A DNA stretch of 37,751 nt from an uncultured Clostridia bacterium. GTDB lineage: Bacteria > Bacillota > Clostridia > Christensenellales > Borkfalkiaceae. The translations under genes were made by a program, and so were the position numbers. The notes under the pieces are model-generated. The model was not told where the DNA came from, ran no database searches, and was given only the letters and a program-made list of their open reading frames with translations. Of the stretch, positions 9,381 through 17,994 are shown piece after piece (position 1 is the first letter of the stretch; each line of letters starts with the position of its first letter). Where the stretch lies: the NCBI GenBank assembly GCA_947629485.1, contig CANRDX010000014.1, positions 1 through 37,751 on the forward strand, given 5' to 3'.

Positions 9381-9410
9381 TTGACAAGTGACCACAAAAT
9401 ATAGTATAAT
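9381..9410 (+). promoter_or_regulatory. Promoter of the PadR-fusion gene
   Basis: -35 TTGACA (9381-9386), 18-bp spacer, -10 TATAAT (9405-9410), then AGGAGG (9422-9427) seven bases before the ATG. The AT-rich run just upstream (9329-9357) contains AATTTTTCGG-type repeats that could be a regulator site, though no clean PadR palindrome was identified. Confidence 0.85.
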
Positions 9411-9434
9411 AAGGAAAACGAAGGAGGAAATGGT

Positions 9435-11528
9435 ATGGAGGAAGAAAGATCCCCCGCTCCCGAATCCGCTGAGAAAGACGAGAAGTCTATCAGCTCGGAT
9501 CTCATCCGCGGGCATATCAACACGATCATCTTGCGTTCTCTCTACGACGGCGATAAATACGGCTATGAGATCATTGCCGAGATCGAGCGCAAGAGCCACG
9601 GGCAATACTCTCTCAAACAGCCGTCCCTTTACAGCGCGCTCAAACGCTTGGAAAAAGACGGCTATGTGACTTCCTATTGGGGTGGTTCCGTCGCGGGGGG
9701 CAGAAGGAAGTATTTTTCCCTCACGGACGAAGGAAAAACGATCTCCGAGCAAAACCAGTCGGAATGGGAATATTCGCGCACCGTCATCGATTCGCTGATC
9801 TCCGATAAAGATTTCGATTTCAACAATCCCGCCCCTACCGCCGTCAATATGCGGGTGCTCCGCAGTTCGACTTCCCGCGTTCCCTCCCGCGAGGAAGAGG
9901 ACGGCGAGCTTGACTATGAGCCTGTCTACGACGATTCGCTCGACGTCGCCCGTCTCAACGAAGAGTTCGCGCGCAAGAATACCGAGCTTACGGAAGAATT
10001 CGAGAAAAAGAACGCCGAGCTTACGGAAGAATTCGAGAAAAAGAACGACGAGCTTGCCGAGGAAAAGAGCAGGTTTGAAACGGAAAAACTGAACTTTGAA
10101 GAGGAAATGAAGGCGCGCGACGAGGCGTTTCTCAACGAACACAACCGCAGGGCGCAGGAGCTTACGGAGCGAGAACGCGCCATCGAGGAAGAACAGCAGC
10201 GGCTCGAAGCGCTCAAATCGGAACACGACCTCGAAGCGGATGCGAAAAAAAGCGAGCGCGAAGCCGCCTGCGCCGCAGAGGAAGCGCAGCTCGAAGAGCG
10301 CAAACGCCTCTTTGAAGAGGAAGTTTCGGCGCGCATGACTGCGATCGACGAAGAAGCGGCAGACCGCAAGCGTCTCTTCGACGAAGAGGTCGATCTGCGC
10401 AGATCCGCGCTCGAAGCGGAGGAGCGGGAGCGCAGGCGCATTCTCGACGAGGAGGAAAATGCGAGAAAGGCTACGCTCGACGCCGAAGAACAGCGGCGCA
10501 AGTCCCTGCTCGATGCAGAGGAAGCACGCCGTCTCCGCGCGATCGAGGATAGAGAAGCCGCGCAGAAACTCAACGATTCCGTGACGGAAGAGCGCCTTCG
10601 CGTCCGTGAAGAATCCATTCGCGCGCAGGAATCTTTCTATAAAGAGGAACATTCGCGGTTCGGCGAACTTCTCCGCCAAAAGGACGAGCAGATCGAAGCC
10701 GAACGGCGCGCGCACGCGATCGATCTTGCGGAGCAAGAGCAGAGGATCGTGCGGGAACAGCAGGCGATCTTTCAACAGCGCGAGAAAGAGATCATACACC
10801 AGAACTTTCTCAATCTCGTCAATACGCCCCCCCAACCCACGCCCGAGCCTACCGATTTCACCTATAAAATGGCGGAAGAAGCTCCCGCGCCTGCGCCTAC
10901 ACCTGCGCCCGCACCCGCCGCGCAGGAGAATTACCAAACCGTCGTCCGCCGCATCTATTCGAGCGTGAAGACGAACGAGCGCAAGACGGGATCGGACGCG
11001 CGCGCGATCGACGGAATGGATTTTTACGACCTTACGACGCGGGCAAAGCGCGAAGGGATCCGTATCGTCACGACGGGCGGAAAGCCGCTCGCGCAAGATA
11101 AGTCCGAAGCGGAAAATTTGGTACACAAGGGAAAAGCGCTGTTTCTGAGCGCGATCGTCGTATTTTTCCTCTGTATCGCAGAGGGCGCCGTCATTCTCGG
11201 CTTGCGGGATACCTACCGCTTCCCCGTCTACTACCCCTACTTCATTTGGGGCGCGGGGCTTGCCCTTCTGCTCATCACGGGGCTTGCCTACGCCAACCAC
11301 TTCGGAGCGCGGGCGATCCGCCGATCGAGTCCCGCTCTCATCAACGCGGGAGTCATCTATGCACTGCTCGTGATCGCAACGCTGATCGTCGCGCTTGCCG
11401 TCAAGATCGACTTCAACGACCCTTCCTCGCTCGCGGCATTCATCGTCGCCCCCGTGATCTGCTTTTTCAGCGTCGTTGTGTTCGGCGTCTGCTATTACCT
11501 TCTCGTAAGGCCGAAAAAGTCAAAATAA
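9435..11528 (+). CDS. PadR-type regulator fused to coiled coil and four-helix membrane domain
   Basis: 697 residues in four parts. Residues 20-115 are a PadR winged helix (GHINTIILRSLYDGDKYGYE, KQPSLYSALKRLEKDGYV, GGRRKYFSLTDEG). Residues 170-455 are an almost uninterrupted Glu/Arg/Lys/Ala coiled coil. Residues 465-497 are a Pro/Ala linker. Residues 566-691 contain four predicted membrane helices. A duplicated 33-bp unit (9984-10049) encodes two EL-TEEFEKKNA-like repeats in the coiled coil. Typical PadR proteins are 100-180 residues, soluble, and repress transporter genes. The architecture suggests a membrane-tethered DNA-binding protein; what it senses is unknown. Expressed alone from a strong promoter and ended by a shared hairpin. 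Confidence 0.85.
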   Translation: MEEERSPAPESAEKDEKSISSDLIRGHINTIILRSLYDGDKYGYEIIAEIERKSHGQYSLKQPSLYSALKRLEKDGYVTSYWGGSVAGGRRKYFSLTDEGKTISEQNQSEWEYSRTVIDSLISDKDFDFNNPAPTAVNMRVLRSSTSRVPSREEEDGELDYEPVYDDSLDVARLNEEFARKNTELTEEFEKKNAELTEEFEKKNDELAEEKSRFETEKLNFEEEMKARDEAFLNEHNRRAQELTERERAIEEEQQRLEALKSEHDLEADAKKSEREAACAAEEAQLEERKRLFEEEVSARMTAIDEEAADRKRLFDEEVDLRRSALEAEERERRRILDEEENARKATLDAEEQRRKSLLDAEEARRLRAIEDREAAQKLNDSVTEERLRVREESIRAQESFYKEEHSRFGELLRQKDEQIEAERRAHAIDLAEQEQRIVREQQAIFQQREKEIIHQNFLNLVNTPPQPTPEPTDFTYKMAEEAPAPAPTPAPAPAAQENYQTVVRRIYSSVKTNERKTGSDARAIDGMDFYDLTTRAKREGIRIVTTGGKPLAQDKSEAENLVHKGKALFLSAIVVFFLCIAEGAVILGLRDTYRFPVYYPYFIWGAGLALLLITGLAYANHFGARAIRRSSPALINAGVIYALLVIATLIVALAVKIDFNDPSSLAAFIVAPVICFFSVVVFGVCYYLLVRPKKSK
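9984..10049 (+). repeat. Tandem 33-bp duplication inside the padR coiled coil
   Basis: Two 33-bp copies, 9984-10016 and 10017-10049, differ at one base (GCC versus GAC codon). They encode an 11-residue unit, matching the 11-residue periodicity of some coiled coils. Near identity suggests a recent duplication. Confidence 0.9.
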
Positions 11529-11542
11529 AAGCCAATGAGCAA

Positions 11543-11575
11543 AAAAAGAGTTCGGTATCGCGCCGAACTCTTTTT
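11543..11575. terminator. Bidirectional terminator between padR and ROK genes
   Basis: A 13-bp stem, AAAAAGAGTTCGG (11543-11555) with CCGAACTCTTTTT (11563-11575), has a 7-base loop. T runs on both strands let it end both convergent transcripts. Confidence 0.92.
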
Positions 11576-11601
11576 CGTTTGAAATTTTCAAAGATCGCTC
11601 T

Positions 11602-12573
11602 CTATTTTGCGCCCTTTTTGACCGATCTCTGCCTGCCGAGCGCGTTGGCTGCCGCGCCGTAAAGCCCCGCGTCGTTCCCGAGCGCCGCGCACACCAATTC
11701 GAAGGGCGCGTAGGAAGCGGAGACATAGAGACGGGGCAAAACGTAAGCCCGAAGCGGTTGAAGGAGCTTTTCCCCCTCCGCGGACATTCCCCCGCCGATG
11801 AGAACGGCCTGAGGGCGGAAGAGGTTGACGAGATTCACGATGCCCTCGCCGAGCACGGAGATGAAGTCGGCAAGAACGCGCTTGGCGCCCGCATCGTCGT
11901 CCTCTGCGGCACGGAACGCCGTCCGCCCGTCTACGTCTTCGAGGCTGATCGCATGCTTCCAGAGCAGACTTTCGCGGTTGCGCTGCATTTCCTCCTTTGT
12001 GAGACGAATGAGGGCGGTCGCCGAGGCGTAGCATTCAAAACATCCCCTTCTGCCGCAGGTGCAAAGCTCGCCGTCCTGCCGAATGACCGTGTGCCCGAAT
12101 TCCGTCCCCGCGCCGCGGTAGCCCTCGAAGAGCTTTCCTTCTATCACGATCCCCGCGCCGACGCCCGTTCCGATCGTGATGAGGGCGCAATTCTTGAACC
12201 GTTTCCCCGCGCCGTATTTCGCTTCGCCGAGCGCCGCGGAATTGGCGTCGTTGAGCACATACGTTTTCTTGCCCGAATATTTTTCGATGAGTGCGGCGAG
12301 CGGGATATCCTTCCAGCCGTAATTCGACCACGAGACCACGACGCCGTTCGCACTGTCTATCACGCCGGGCGCGCCGATCCCGATCGCCGTGACGTCTTCA
12401 AAGGAGACGCCCGCCGATTCCGCCGCGCGCATTGCAAGGCGGGAGAGCGCGAACGCCGTCTCCTCCGCAGAGTTGGAAGCCGACGTCTGCACTCTCGTTT
12501 TGCCCAAAAGTTTTCCGTCCGAGAGACACGCCGCCTTTGCGGACATCCCCCCGAGATCGATCGCAACGATCAT
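11602..12573 (-). CDS. ROK-family sugar kinase (glucokinase-like)
   Basis: Probably phosphorylates glucose or a related hexose using ATP. The 323-residue product has the ROK pattern: phosphate loop DLGGMSAKA (6-14), catalytic aspartate in LNDANSAALGE (Asp109), the second nucleotide-binding loop IGTGVGAG (134-141), and the ROK zinc site with His161, Cys171, Cys173 and Cys178. There is no N-terminal helix-turn-helix, so it is an enzyme rather than a ROK repressor. ATG 12573 has GGAG five bases upstream and starts nine bases after the rho stop, making it the last gene of the DUF1934-MBL-rho-ROK operon. Exact sugar not determinable. Confidence 0.92.
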   Translation of the reverse strand: MIVAIDLGGMSAKAACLSDGKLLGKTRVQTSASNSAEETAFALSRLAMRAAESAGVSFEDVTAIGIGAPGVIDSANGVVVSWSNYGWKDIPLAALIEKYSGKKTYVLNDANSAALGEAKYGAGKRFKNCALITIGTGVGAGIVIEGKLFEGYRGAGTEFGHTVIRQDGELCTCGRRGCFECYASATALIRLTKEEMQRNRESLLWKHAISLEDVDGRTAFRAAEDDDAGAKRVLADFISVLGEGIVNLVNLFRPQAVLIGGGMSAEGEKLLQPLRAYVLPRLYVSASYAPFELVCAALGNDAGLYGAAANALGRQRSVKKGAK

Positions 12574-12582
12574 GACTGCTCC

Positions 12583-14025
12583 TTATCCGATGTTTCTGTA
12601 AATTTTAAGCCATTCGGGAAGCCTTGCGATAAAATCGTCGTTGTCTTCCGTACGCTTTATCATGTCGATCAGCCCCGCGACGTTCTCCACAAGTCCGCGT
12701 TCGCGCATCTTATAGACGGCGGCAAGCTCTTCCTTTGAGAGAAGAAGTTCGTCTTTCCGCGTCCCCGAACGGCGGATGTCGATCGCGGGGAAGATGCGGC
12801 GCTCCGCAAGATCGCGGGAAAGGAAGATATCGGCGTTGCCCGTGCCCTTGAACTCCTCATAGATGATGTCGTCCATGCGGCTCCCCGTCTCGACGAGCGC
12901 GGTGGCGAGGATCGTCAGGCTGCCCGCTTCCACGGTATTGCGCGCCGCGCCGAAAAAGCGTTTGGGTTCGGCAAAAGCCGCGGCGTCGAGGCCGCCCGTC
13001 AGCGTCTTGCCCGTGCTTTCCACGATGTAGTTGTATGCGCGGGTCAGTTTCGTGAGGGAATCGAGGAGGATCACGACGTCCTTCCCGAGTTCCGCCATGC
13101 GCTTTGCGTGCGCGAGCGTGAGTTCGGCGGCGCGGATATGGTGCTCCGCCCCTTCGTCGAAGGTGGAATAGACGACTTCCGCATTCTGCACGCTGGTGCG
13201 GATATCCGTCACTTCCTCGGGGCGTTCGTCGATGAGCAAAATGATGAGGCAGATCTCGCGGTGGAATTCGGAGATCGCATGCGCAACGGATTTCAACAGC
13301 GTCGTTTTGCCCGCCTTCGGCGGCGCGATGATGAGGGCGCGCTGCCCCTTCCCGATCGGGCAGAAAAGATCGATGAGGCGGAGAGAGACCTCGCCGCACT
13401 GTTCGGAAAGCCCGATCTTTTCATTGGCGTATTTGGCGGTGAGCGAATCGAAAACGGGGCGCTGTTCGTATCCGCCCGGCGTCAAACCGTTCACGGTCAG
13501 GATCTCTTCGATGGCGGCGGAATCGTTTTTCAGGCGGGGTTTCGCGGTACAGGAGATGAAATCGCCCGCCCGCAGCTTCATCGAGTGGATCATCGGCGCG
13601 GGAATGAACACGTCGCCCTCGTTGGAAGGCTGGCAGTTCTTGGCGCGGAGAAATCCGTATCCCCCCTGCGTGATTTCGAGAATGCCCGTCGAAACGGACT
13701 CCGCATAAATGCTCTTCTGCGCGGGAACGGGTGAGGCGACGCTCAACTGCGGTTCGCCCGGCGAGGAAAACTTCCTTTTGATATCCTCGATATCCCGAAG
13801 GATCTCGGGGTCGATGTACGTTTGCTTCACGGGCGCGCCGCGATTGGATCGCGGGGTCGGCTCCGTCTTTTCGGTGAGGATATCCGTGATCGCGCAGATC
13901 AACGACTCCTTATTGGTAGACGTCGATTGCTTCACGCCGTATTTTCTGCCGAGAACGCGCAGAACGGTTATGGGAAGAGCGGAGAGGTATTCGCGGAATC
14001 TTTCTTCCATCAGGGTTGACTGCAT
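12583..14025 (-). CDS. rho: Transcription termination factor Rho
   Basis: Hexameric RNA-dependent ATPase that terminates transcription. 480 residues: an N-terminal Rho_N/SAP-like region (about 1-50), a variable linker (50-105), the cold-shock RNA-binding domain with GYGFLRA (122-128), and the RecA-type motor with Walker [10 protein letters not shown] (234-242) and Walker B VVILLD (317-322). The Q-loop/R-loop segment RFFGAARN follows. The ATG at 14025 has GGAG eleven bases upstream, located inside the end of the MBL-fold gene, which overlaps it by 16 nt. An inner ATG (residue 6) lacks a ribosome-binding site. Confidence 0.97.
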   Translation of the reverse strand: MQSTLMEERFREYLSALPITVLRVLGRKYGVKQSTSTNKESLICAITDILTEKTEPTPRSNRGAPVKQTYIDPEILRDIEDIKRKFSSPGEPQLSVASPVPAQKSIYAESVSTGILEITQGGYGFLRAKNCQPSNEGDVFIPAPMIHSMKLRAGDFISCTAKPRLKNDSAAIEEILTVNGLTPGGYEQRPVFDSLTAKYANEKIGLSEQCGEVSLRLIDLFCPIGKGQRALIIAPPKAGKTTLLKSVAHAISEFHREICLIILLIDERPEEVTDIRTSVQNAEVVYSTFDEGAEHHIRAAELTLAHAKRMAELGKDVVILLDSLTKLTRAYNYIVESTGKTLTGGLDAAAFAEPKRFFGAARNTVEAGSLTILATALVETGSRMDDIIYEEFKGTGNADIFLSRDLAERRIFPAIDIRRSGTRKDELLLSKEELAAVYKMRERGLVENVAGLIDMIKRTEDNDDFIARLPEWLKIYRNIG

Positions 14026-14654
14026 GTACGATTGCGCTCCATAAGAATTATTTTTTGTTTTGAAACAGACTTTTCGAGAATGATTTCGCTGCCCGCCCTT
14101 TCCACGGGAATATTTTTTAAGGCGGAAAGGAAGCGGTCTACGGGTTCGACGGGGACAGTAAGCCCCTTCGTTTTGTAGTGCATGGGAATGATGACGGAGG
14201 GCGAAAGTTTTTTGACATAGTTCGCCGCCTCGACGCCGTCGATCGTAAAGACGCCGCCAACGGGGATCATCAAGACGTCGATGTGCGGAAGAGAAAGGGA
14301 GAAATCGGCGAGCGGCTCGCCTAAATCGCCGAAATGACAGACGGTAAGATCGCCGTGCGTGAAGAGAAAGATGAGATTTTTTCCGCGCTTTGCGCCGCGC
14401 ACTTCGTCGTGAAAGCACGGCAAAGTCACGATCTTCACACCCCCGATCTCATACTCCCCCGCCCGATCGAACGCTTTTGCGCCCGTTACGGCGGAAACGT
14501 TGCAATGATCGTAGTGCCCGTGGCTGACCGTCACAGCGTCCGCCTCGATATGCGGAATGGGAAAGCCCACGTCGCCGAACGGATCGGTCGCGATCTTCGC
14601 CCCCGCGCCGAAATCCAGCGTGAAACACGAATGTCCGAAGTATTTTATCCTCAT
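14010..14654 (-). CDS. Metallo-beta-lactamase-fold hydrolase (UlaG-like)
   Basis: 214-residue cytosolic MBL-fold protein. The metal-binding motif HGHYDH is at 45-50, with further ligands in PCFHDEVRG, HFGDLGE and MHYKT, as in the beta-lactamase_2/UlaG group of predicted metal-dependent hydrolases. Substrate unknown. The start overlaps the DUF1934 stop as ATGA (14651-14654), with GGAG five bases upstream. The end overlaps rho by 16 nt and contains the rho ribosome-binding site. Confidence 0.9.
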   Translation of the reverse strand: MRIKYFGHSCFTLDFGAGAKIATDPFGDVGFPIPHIEADAVTVSHGHYDHCNVSAVTGAKAFDRAGEYEIGGVKIVTLPCFHDEVRGAKRGKNLIFLFTHGDLTVCHFGDLGEPLADFSLSLPHIDVLMIPVGGVFTIDGVEAANYVKKLSPSVIIPMHYKTKGLTVPVEPVDRFLSALKNIPVERAGSEIILEKSVSKQKIILMERNRTCSQP

Positions 14655-15037
14655 TTTAGCTCCGTGATCTCAATTTTGAGCAAAAATTTTGCGGGGTTTT
14701 CGGGGAAAAGCAAACAGTATTTCAGCAAGACCGACCATGCGCCGCTTCCCCCGCTCACGCGTAAGGCGCGCGTCTCGACGGGCACGGCGCCGCGGTGAAG
14801 GGCGGCATGCGTTACAAGTTCCGTTCTCTCCCTTTCCGAAAAACGCGCGGAAAGAGAAAGCTCTTCCCGTCGCTCCATTTTCAATCCGAGATCGTATAAC
14901 TCGATCGCGCACTCGTCGCCGTCCGTGCGGTATTCGGCGCGCACGCCGTCGGCAGTCGCCTTCAACGCGCCCTCTGCCGCAAACGTTTTCCATCCCTCGT
15001 CGGATCGGCTTGAAATTTTGACCGCACAACGCTTCAT
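14651..15037 (-). CDS. DUF1934 (YwiB-like) small beta-barrel protein
   Basis: About 128 residues resembling DUF1934/YwiB calycin-like proteins, whose function is unknown. Supporting features are the alternating polar/hydrophobic strands and the LKMERREELSLSARFSERERT region. An ATG at 15058 is in frame but lies inside the -10 box of the promoter, so I chose the ATG at 15037, which leaves a leader of only about 12 nt and a weak GGAAAAG ribosome-binding site. First gene of the operon with the MBL-fold, rho and ROK genes. Confidence 0.75.
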   Translation of the reverse strand: MKRCAVKISSRSDEGWKTFAAEGALKATADGVRAEYRTDGDECAIELYDLGLKMERREELSLSARFSERERTELVTHAALHRGAVPVETRALRVSGGSGAWSVLLKYCLLFPENPAKFLLKIEITELK

Positions 15038-15056
15038 CGCCCGCTTTTCCACGTCC

Positions 15057-15085
15057 ATTATACACGAAAACGCGCAAATTGTAAA
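15057..15085 (-). promoter_or_regulatory. Promoter of the DUF1934-MBL-rho-ROK operon
   Basis: Minus strand: -35 TTTACA (15080-15085), 17-bp spacer, -10 TATAAT (15057-15062). Transcription should begin near 15050, just before the first gene. Confidence 0.82.
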
Positions 15086-15111
15086 TATATAACGGAAAGT
15101 TTTCTCTTCGT

Positions 15112-15936
15112 TTATCGGCGATTCTTTGACGAAAATTGGCGGTGAAAAGATTTTCCCTCCGCGATGAGCTTCTTCATCCCTTCCTCATCCCCTTCTTCGA
15201 GGACGCGGCGGTACTGCGCAAGGTTTTCTTCGAGGCGGCGAAGCTCCCCGACGAGGGGCTTGCGGTTGAGAAAAAACAATTCCGTCCAGACCGCCTCGTC
15301 CATCGGGGCGACCCTCGTCATATCCTGAAAACTGCCCCCCGTATAGCCGTCGCAGGAGGGCGCAAGGGGCGTCTTGATGTACGCGTTGGAGACGATGTGC
15401 GCGAGCTGCGACGTGAGCGCGATCATGCGGTCGTGCTCCTCCGCCGAACAGACGACGACGCGGCCGAACCCGAGATCGTCGGCAAGGCTGCGCACGGTGG
15501 AAAAAGCCCCTTCGTCCGTCGTCGGATTTTTTATCATGACTAAATTTGCGCCCCGAAACAGATCGGCGTCGGAAGATAAAATGCCCGTCGTCTCCTTTCC
15601 CGCCATCGGGTGGATGCCCACATAGCGGTAGGCACGGGGCTTGCTCAAAACAACGTCTTCGACGGACTTCTTCACCCCGCAGATATCGACGACGATACAG
15701 CCCGCGGGGAACTCCCCTTCGTCGAGTTCGCGCATGGCGACGCGGGGCGGAAGCGCAAGGATCGCCGCGTCCGCGCAGGCATAGTCTTCCGCGATCCCGT
15801 CCACGATGCCGTGCGCAACGGCGTAATCCGATACGGAACGGGTGCGGTTGCGCCCAAACACTGTGTGCCCCGCTTTCTTCAAGCCCGCCGCGATCGAAGC
15901 GCCTATGATCCCCAAACCGTAGACAACGATCTTCAT
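15112..15936 (-). CDS. tyrA: Prephenate dehydrogenase
   Basis: Oxidatively decarboxylates prephenate to 4-hydroxyphenylpyruvate in tyrosine synthesis, using NAD(P). The 274-residue product has the Rossmann motif GLGIIGASIA (7-16), the substrate-binding HPMAGKE (109-115) and the helical C-terminal dimer domain with the SQLAHIVSNA segment. There is no ACT or chorismate mutase domain. AGGAGG lies five bases before ATG 15936; the frame is open upstream to 16218, but that part is antisense or in another gene. It follows the YgjP-like gene by 62 nt and lies close to aroA, another aromatic-pathway gene. The gap contains the perfect palindrome CATAGTACTATG (15976-15987). Confidence 0.93.
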   Translation of the reverse strand: MKIVVYGLGIIGASIAAGLKKAGHTVFGRNRTRSVSDYAVAHGIVDGIAEDYACADAAILALPPRVAMRELDEGEFPAGCIVVDICGVKKSVEDVVLSKPRAYRYVGIHPMAGKETTGILSSDADLFRGANLVMIKNPTTDEGAFSTVRSLADDLGFGRVVVCSAEEHDRMIALTSQLAHIVSNAYIKTPLAPSCDGYTGGSFQDMTRVAPMDEAVWTELFFLNRKPLVGELRRLEENLAQYRRVLEEGDEEGMKKLIAEGKSFHRQFSSKNRR

Positions 15937-15998
15937 CCCTGCCTCCTTGCCGCTGATTTCTTCTTTTATGTCTGACATAGTACTATGATAAAAGCCGT

Positions 15999-16622
15999 TT
16001 ATAGCACCGCCGAAGCCCATTGATAGCCTTTCAGCGCCTTCCGCCGCGCGCGATAATCGGGCATCAGACGCTCGACGGCGCCCCAAAACTCTTTGCCGTG
16101 GTTCATATATATCGTATGACACAGTTCGTGCACGGCAAGGTATTCCGCGAGAGGATCGGGCAGAAACGCCGTTCGGAAGGAGAAATTGATAGATTTCTTC
16201 GAGCTGCACGACCCCCACTTCCCGCGTGCGGAATTGACGGAAAGTTTCGTATAGCTCAGCCCCGTCTTCTCACACACCGCGTCGAGAAGCGCCCGCATTC
16301 TCTCGCGCGCCATCTTCTTCATGAGCGCGGCAAGCGCCCTTTCGCGTTCTCTCTCGGGGAGCACGATCTCCTTCCCCGCGATCCGCGCGCGCACGCCTGT
16401 GCGAAGGGTGTACGCCGTGCCGCACAACGAAAGTTCGGCGCCGTCGGCAAGGTCGAGGCGCGATGCGGCAATCCTTTTTTGCAGCCAATCCTCGTGTTTT
16501 TTCACGAATTCCGCGATCTGCGCCTCCTTCGTTCGGAGCGGGGCGCGAACGACCGCGCGGCCCTCGGCGTCTGTTGTGAGGCTCATCGTCTTTCTGTTGC
16601 TGCGAATTACGACAACTTCCAT
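15999..16622 (-). CDS. YgjP-like zinc metallopeptidase (M48/DUF45 type)
   Basis: 207 residues with the family hallmarks: an N-terminal beta-rich stretch (VVIRSNRKTMSLTTDAEG), the KWGSCSSKKSI motif, and the zinc site HELCH followed by a downstream His in NHGKEFW. Such proteins (YgjP, WLM/SprT relatives) are predicted cytosolic metallopeptidases; the substrate is unknown. The first ATG is supported because family similarity extends to the N-terminus, yet it lies ten bases after the -10 box with no Shine-Dalgarno. Probably cotranscribed with tyrA. Confidence 0.88.
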   Translation of the reverse strand: MEVVVIRSNRKTMSLTTDAEGRAVVRAPLRTKEAQIAEFVKKHEDWLQKRIAASRLDLADGAELSLCGTAYTLRTGVRARIAGKEIVLPERERERALAALMKKMARERMRALLDAVCEKTGLSYTKLSVNSARGKWGSCSSKKSINFSFRTAFLPDPLAEYLAVHELCHTIYMNHGKEFWGAVERLMPDYRARRKALKGYQWASAVL

Positions 16623-16632
16623 ATTCTTACAT

Positions 16633-16661
16633 ATTATACCATATTTTCAGAGGAAATACAA
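16633..16661 (-). promoter_or_regulatory. Promoter of the YgjP-like gene and tyrA
   Basis: Minus strand: -35 TTGTAT (16656-16661), 17-bp spacer, -10 TATAAT (16633-16638). Only ten bases separate the -10 from the start codon, predicting a leader of about four nucleotides at most. Confidence 0.75.
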
Positions 16662-16695
16662 GAAAATCATACCCTTTTCGGGCATGTCGATCCCC

Positions 16696-16724
16696 TTGAC
16701 TTTTTCCTTGCGCCGCGCTATACT
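16696..16724 (+). promoter_or_regulatory. aroA promoter (predicted leaderless mRNA)
   Basis: -35 TTGACT (16696-16701), 17-bp spacer, -10 TATACT (16719-16724). The aroA ATG begins seven bases after the -10, where the transcription start should be. No Shine-Dalgarno is present. Confidence 0.82.
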
Positions 16725-16731
16725 ATTTGCG

Positions 16732-17994
16732 ATGGAAAATTATACCGTACCGAAACTGCCTGCAAAGAATATCGAAGTGGAAGTCCCCGCGTCCAAGTCC
16801 CTCTTGAACCGCGCGCTCATTCTCGCCGCCTTCACCGAGGGCGACGTCTTTCTGCGCTCGGGCGAATTCGGAACGGACACCCACGATATGCTTCGCTGTC
16901 TTTCCGCGCTCGGCATTCGCTGTGAGGTGCGCCCAGACGGGATCCTTGTCCACGACTGTAAAAAGATGGCTGAAAAAGCAAAATTGAACGTCGGCAGCGC
17001 GGGTACGGTCGCGCGGTTTTTGACGGCGGTCCTCGCCTTCCGCGGCGGCGAATACGAGTTTTCCGCTTCGGAGCAGATGTCGGGGCGCCCGATGGACTTT
17101 CTCGCCCATTTCGTCCCCCTCGGCGTTCGCTTTGAATACGGGAACGCGCCCCTTCATTTCCCTTTCCGCATGCGCTCGCCGGGGATCACGGCAAGCTCCA
17201 TCGAGACGGAAACGAACGTCAGCACGCAATTTGCAAGCGGGATCCTGCTTGCCGCCGCAGTCGGAAACGCGCCCTTCACCCTTACGCTGCGCGGCCAGCG
17301 GACGCAGTCCGACTATATCCGCATGACGCAGGAGACGATCCGCAGATTCGGCGGCAACTGCGAAGAGCGAGGGAACGCCGTCGAGGTGACGCCCGTCGAA
17401 AAAGCGCCCGCGTTCTTCGAGGTTGAACCCGATCTTTCGGGCGCGTGCTACTTCTATGCCCTCTCTCTTCTTCTTCGCGTCAAAGTGCTCGTGAAGGGCG
17501 TGACGCGGCAAAGCGTGCAGGGAGATATCCGTTTTCTCGATCTGCTCGCCGAGAGAGGCGCCATTCTCACCCAAACGGAAGAGGGACTTGCCGCCGACGG
17601 GACTTTCGTCCGATCGTTCAAGGGTTTCGACGTGAAAATGACGGACTTTTCCGACCAAACGCTCACCGTTGCCGCGCTCGCCCCCTTTGCCGACACGGAT
17701 TCCATTCTGCGCGGCGTCGCGCACATCCGCAGGCAGGAATGCGATCGGATCGAAGCCGCCGTATCTAATCTCAACGCGCTCGGCGTGCCCGCCTCGGCGA
17801 CGGAGGATTCCATCATGATTTCCCCCGCTCCGATCCGCGGCGGAACGGTAAAGACCTTCCGCGATCACCGCGTCGCGATGGCGTTTTCCCTCATCGGGGC
17901 AAAATGCGGCAACGTCTCTTTGGACGACGCTTCCTGCGTATCCAAGACCTTCGGCTCCTATTTCAAGATCCTTGAAAAGCTCGCTTCCAAATGA
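16732..17994 (+). CDS. aroA: EPSP synthase (3-phosphoshikimate 1-carboxyvinyltransferase)
   Basis: Transfers enolpyruvyl from PEP to shikimate-3-phosphate in the shikimate pathway. The 420-residue product has the normal length. Conserved features are VPASKSLLNRAL with the binding lysine at 22, the NVGSAGTVARFL motif, the loop with QMSGRPM, the catalytic-site segment near LSGACYF, RRQECDRI and the DHRVAMAFS motif close to the end. The loop of the first motif reads AGTVARFL, a divergent version of the classical NAGTAMR pattern. The start is fixed by the promoter and by family similarity beginning a few residues in. No Shine-Dalgarno; the mRNA is probably leaderless. The stop lies inside a hairpin. 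Confidence 0.95.
   Translation: MENYTVPKLPAKNIEVEVPASKSLLNRALILAAFTEGDVFLRSGEFGTDTHDMLRCLSALGIRCEVRPDGILVHDCKKMAEKAKLNVGSAGTVARFLTAVLAFRGGEYEFSASEQMSGRPMDFLAHFVPLGVRFEYGNAPLHFPFRMRSPGITASSIETETNVSTQFASGILLAAAVGNAPFTLTLRGQRTQSDYIRMTQETIRRFGGNCEERGNAVEVTPVEKAPAFFEVEPDLSGACYFYALSLLLRVKVLVKGVTRQSVQGDIRFLDLLAERGAILTQTEEGLAADGTFVRSFKGFDVKMTDFSDQTLTVAALAPFADTDSILRGVAHIRRQECDRIEAAVSNLNALGVPASATEDSIMISPAPIRGGTVKTFRDHRVAMAFSLIGAKCGNVSLDDASCVSKTFGSYFKILEKLASK

Noticed and set aside
16321-16731. N-terminal extension of aroA
   Set aside because: It lies antisense to the YgjP-like gene and covers both promoters; EPSP synthase similarity begins just after the ATG at 16732.
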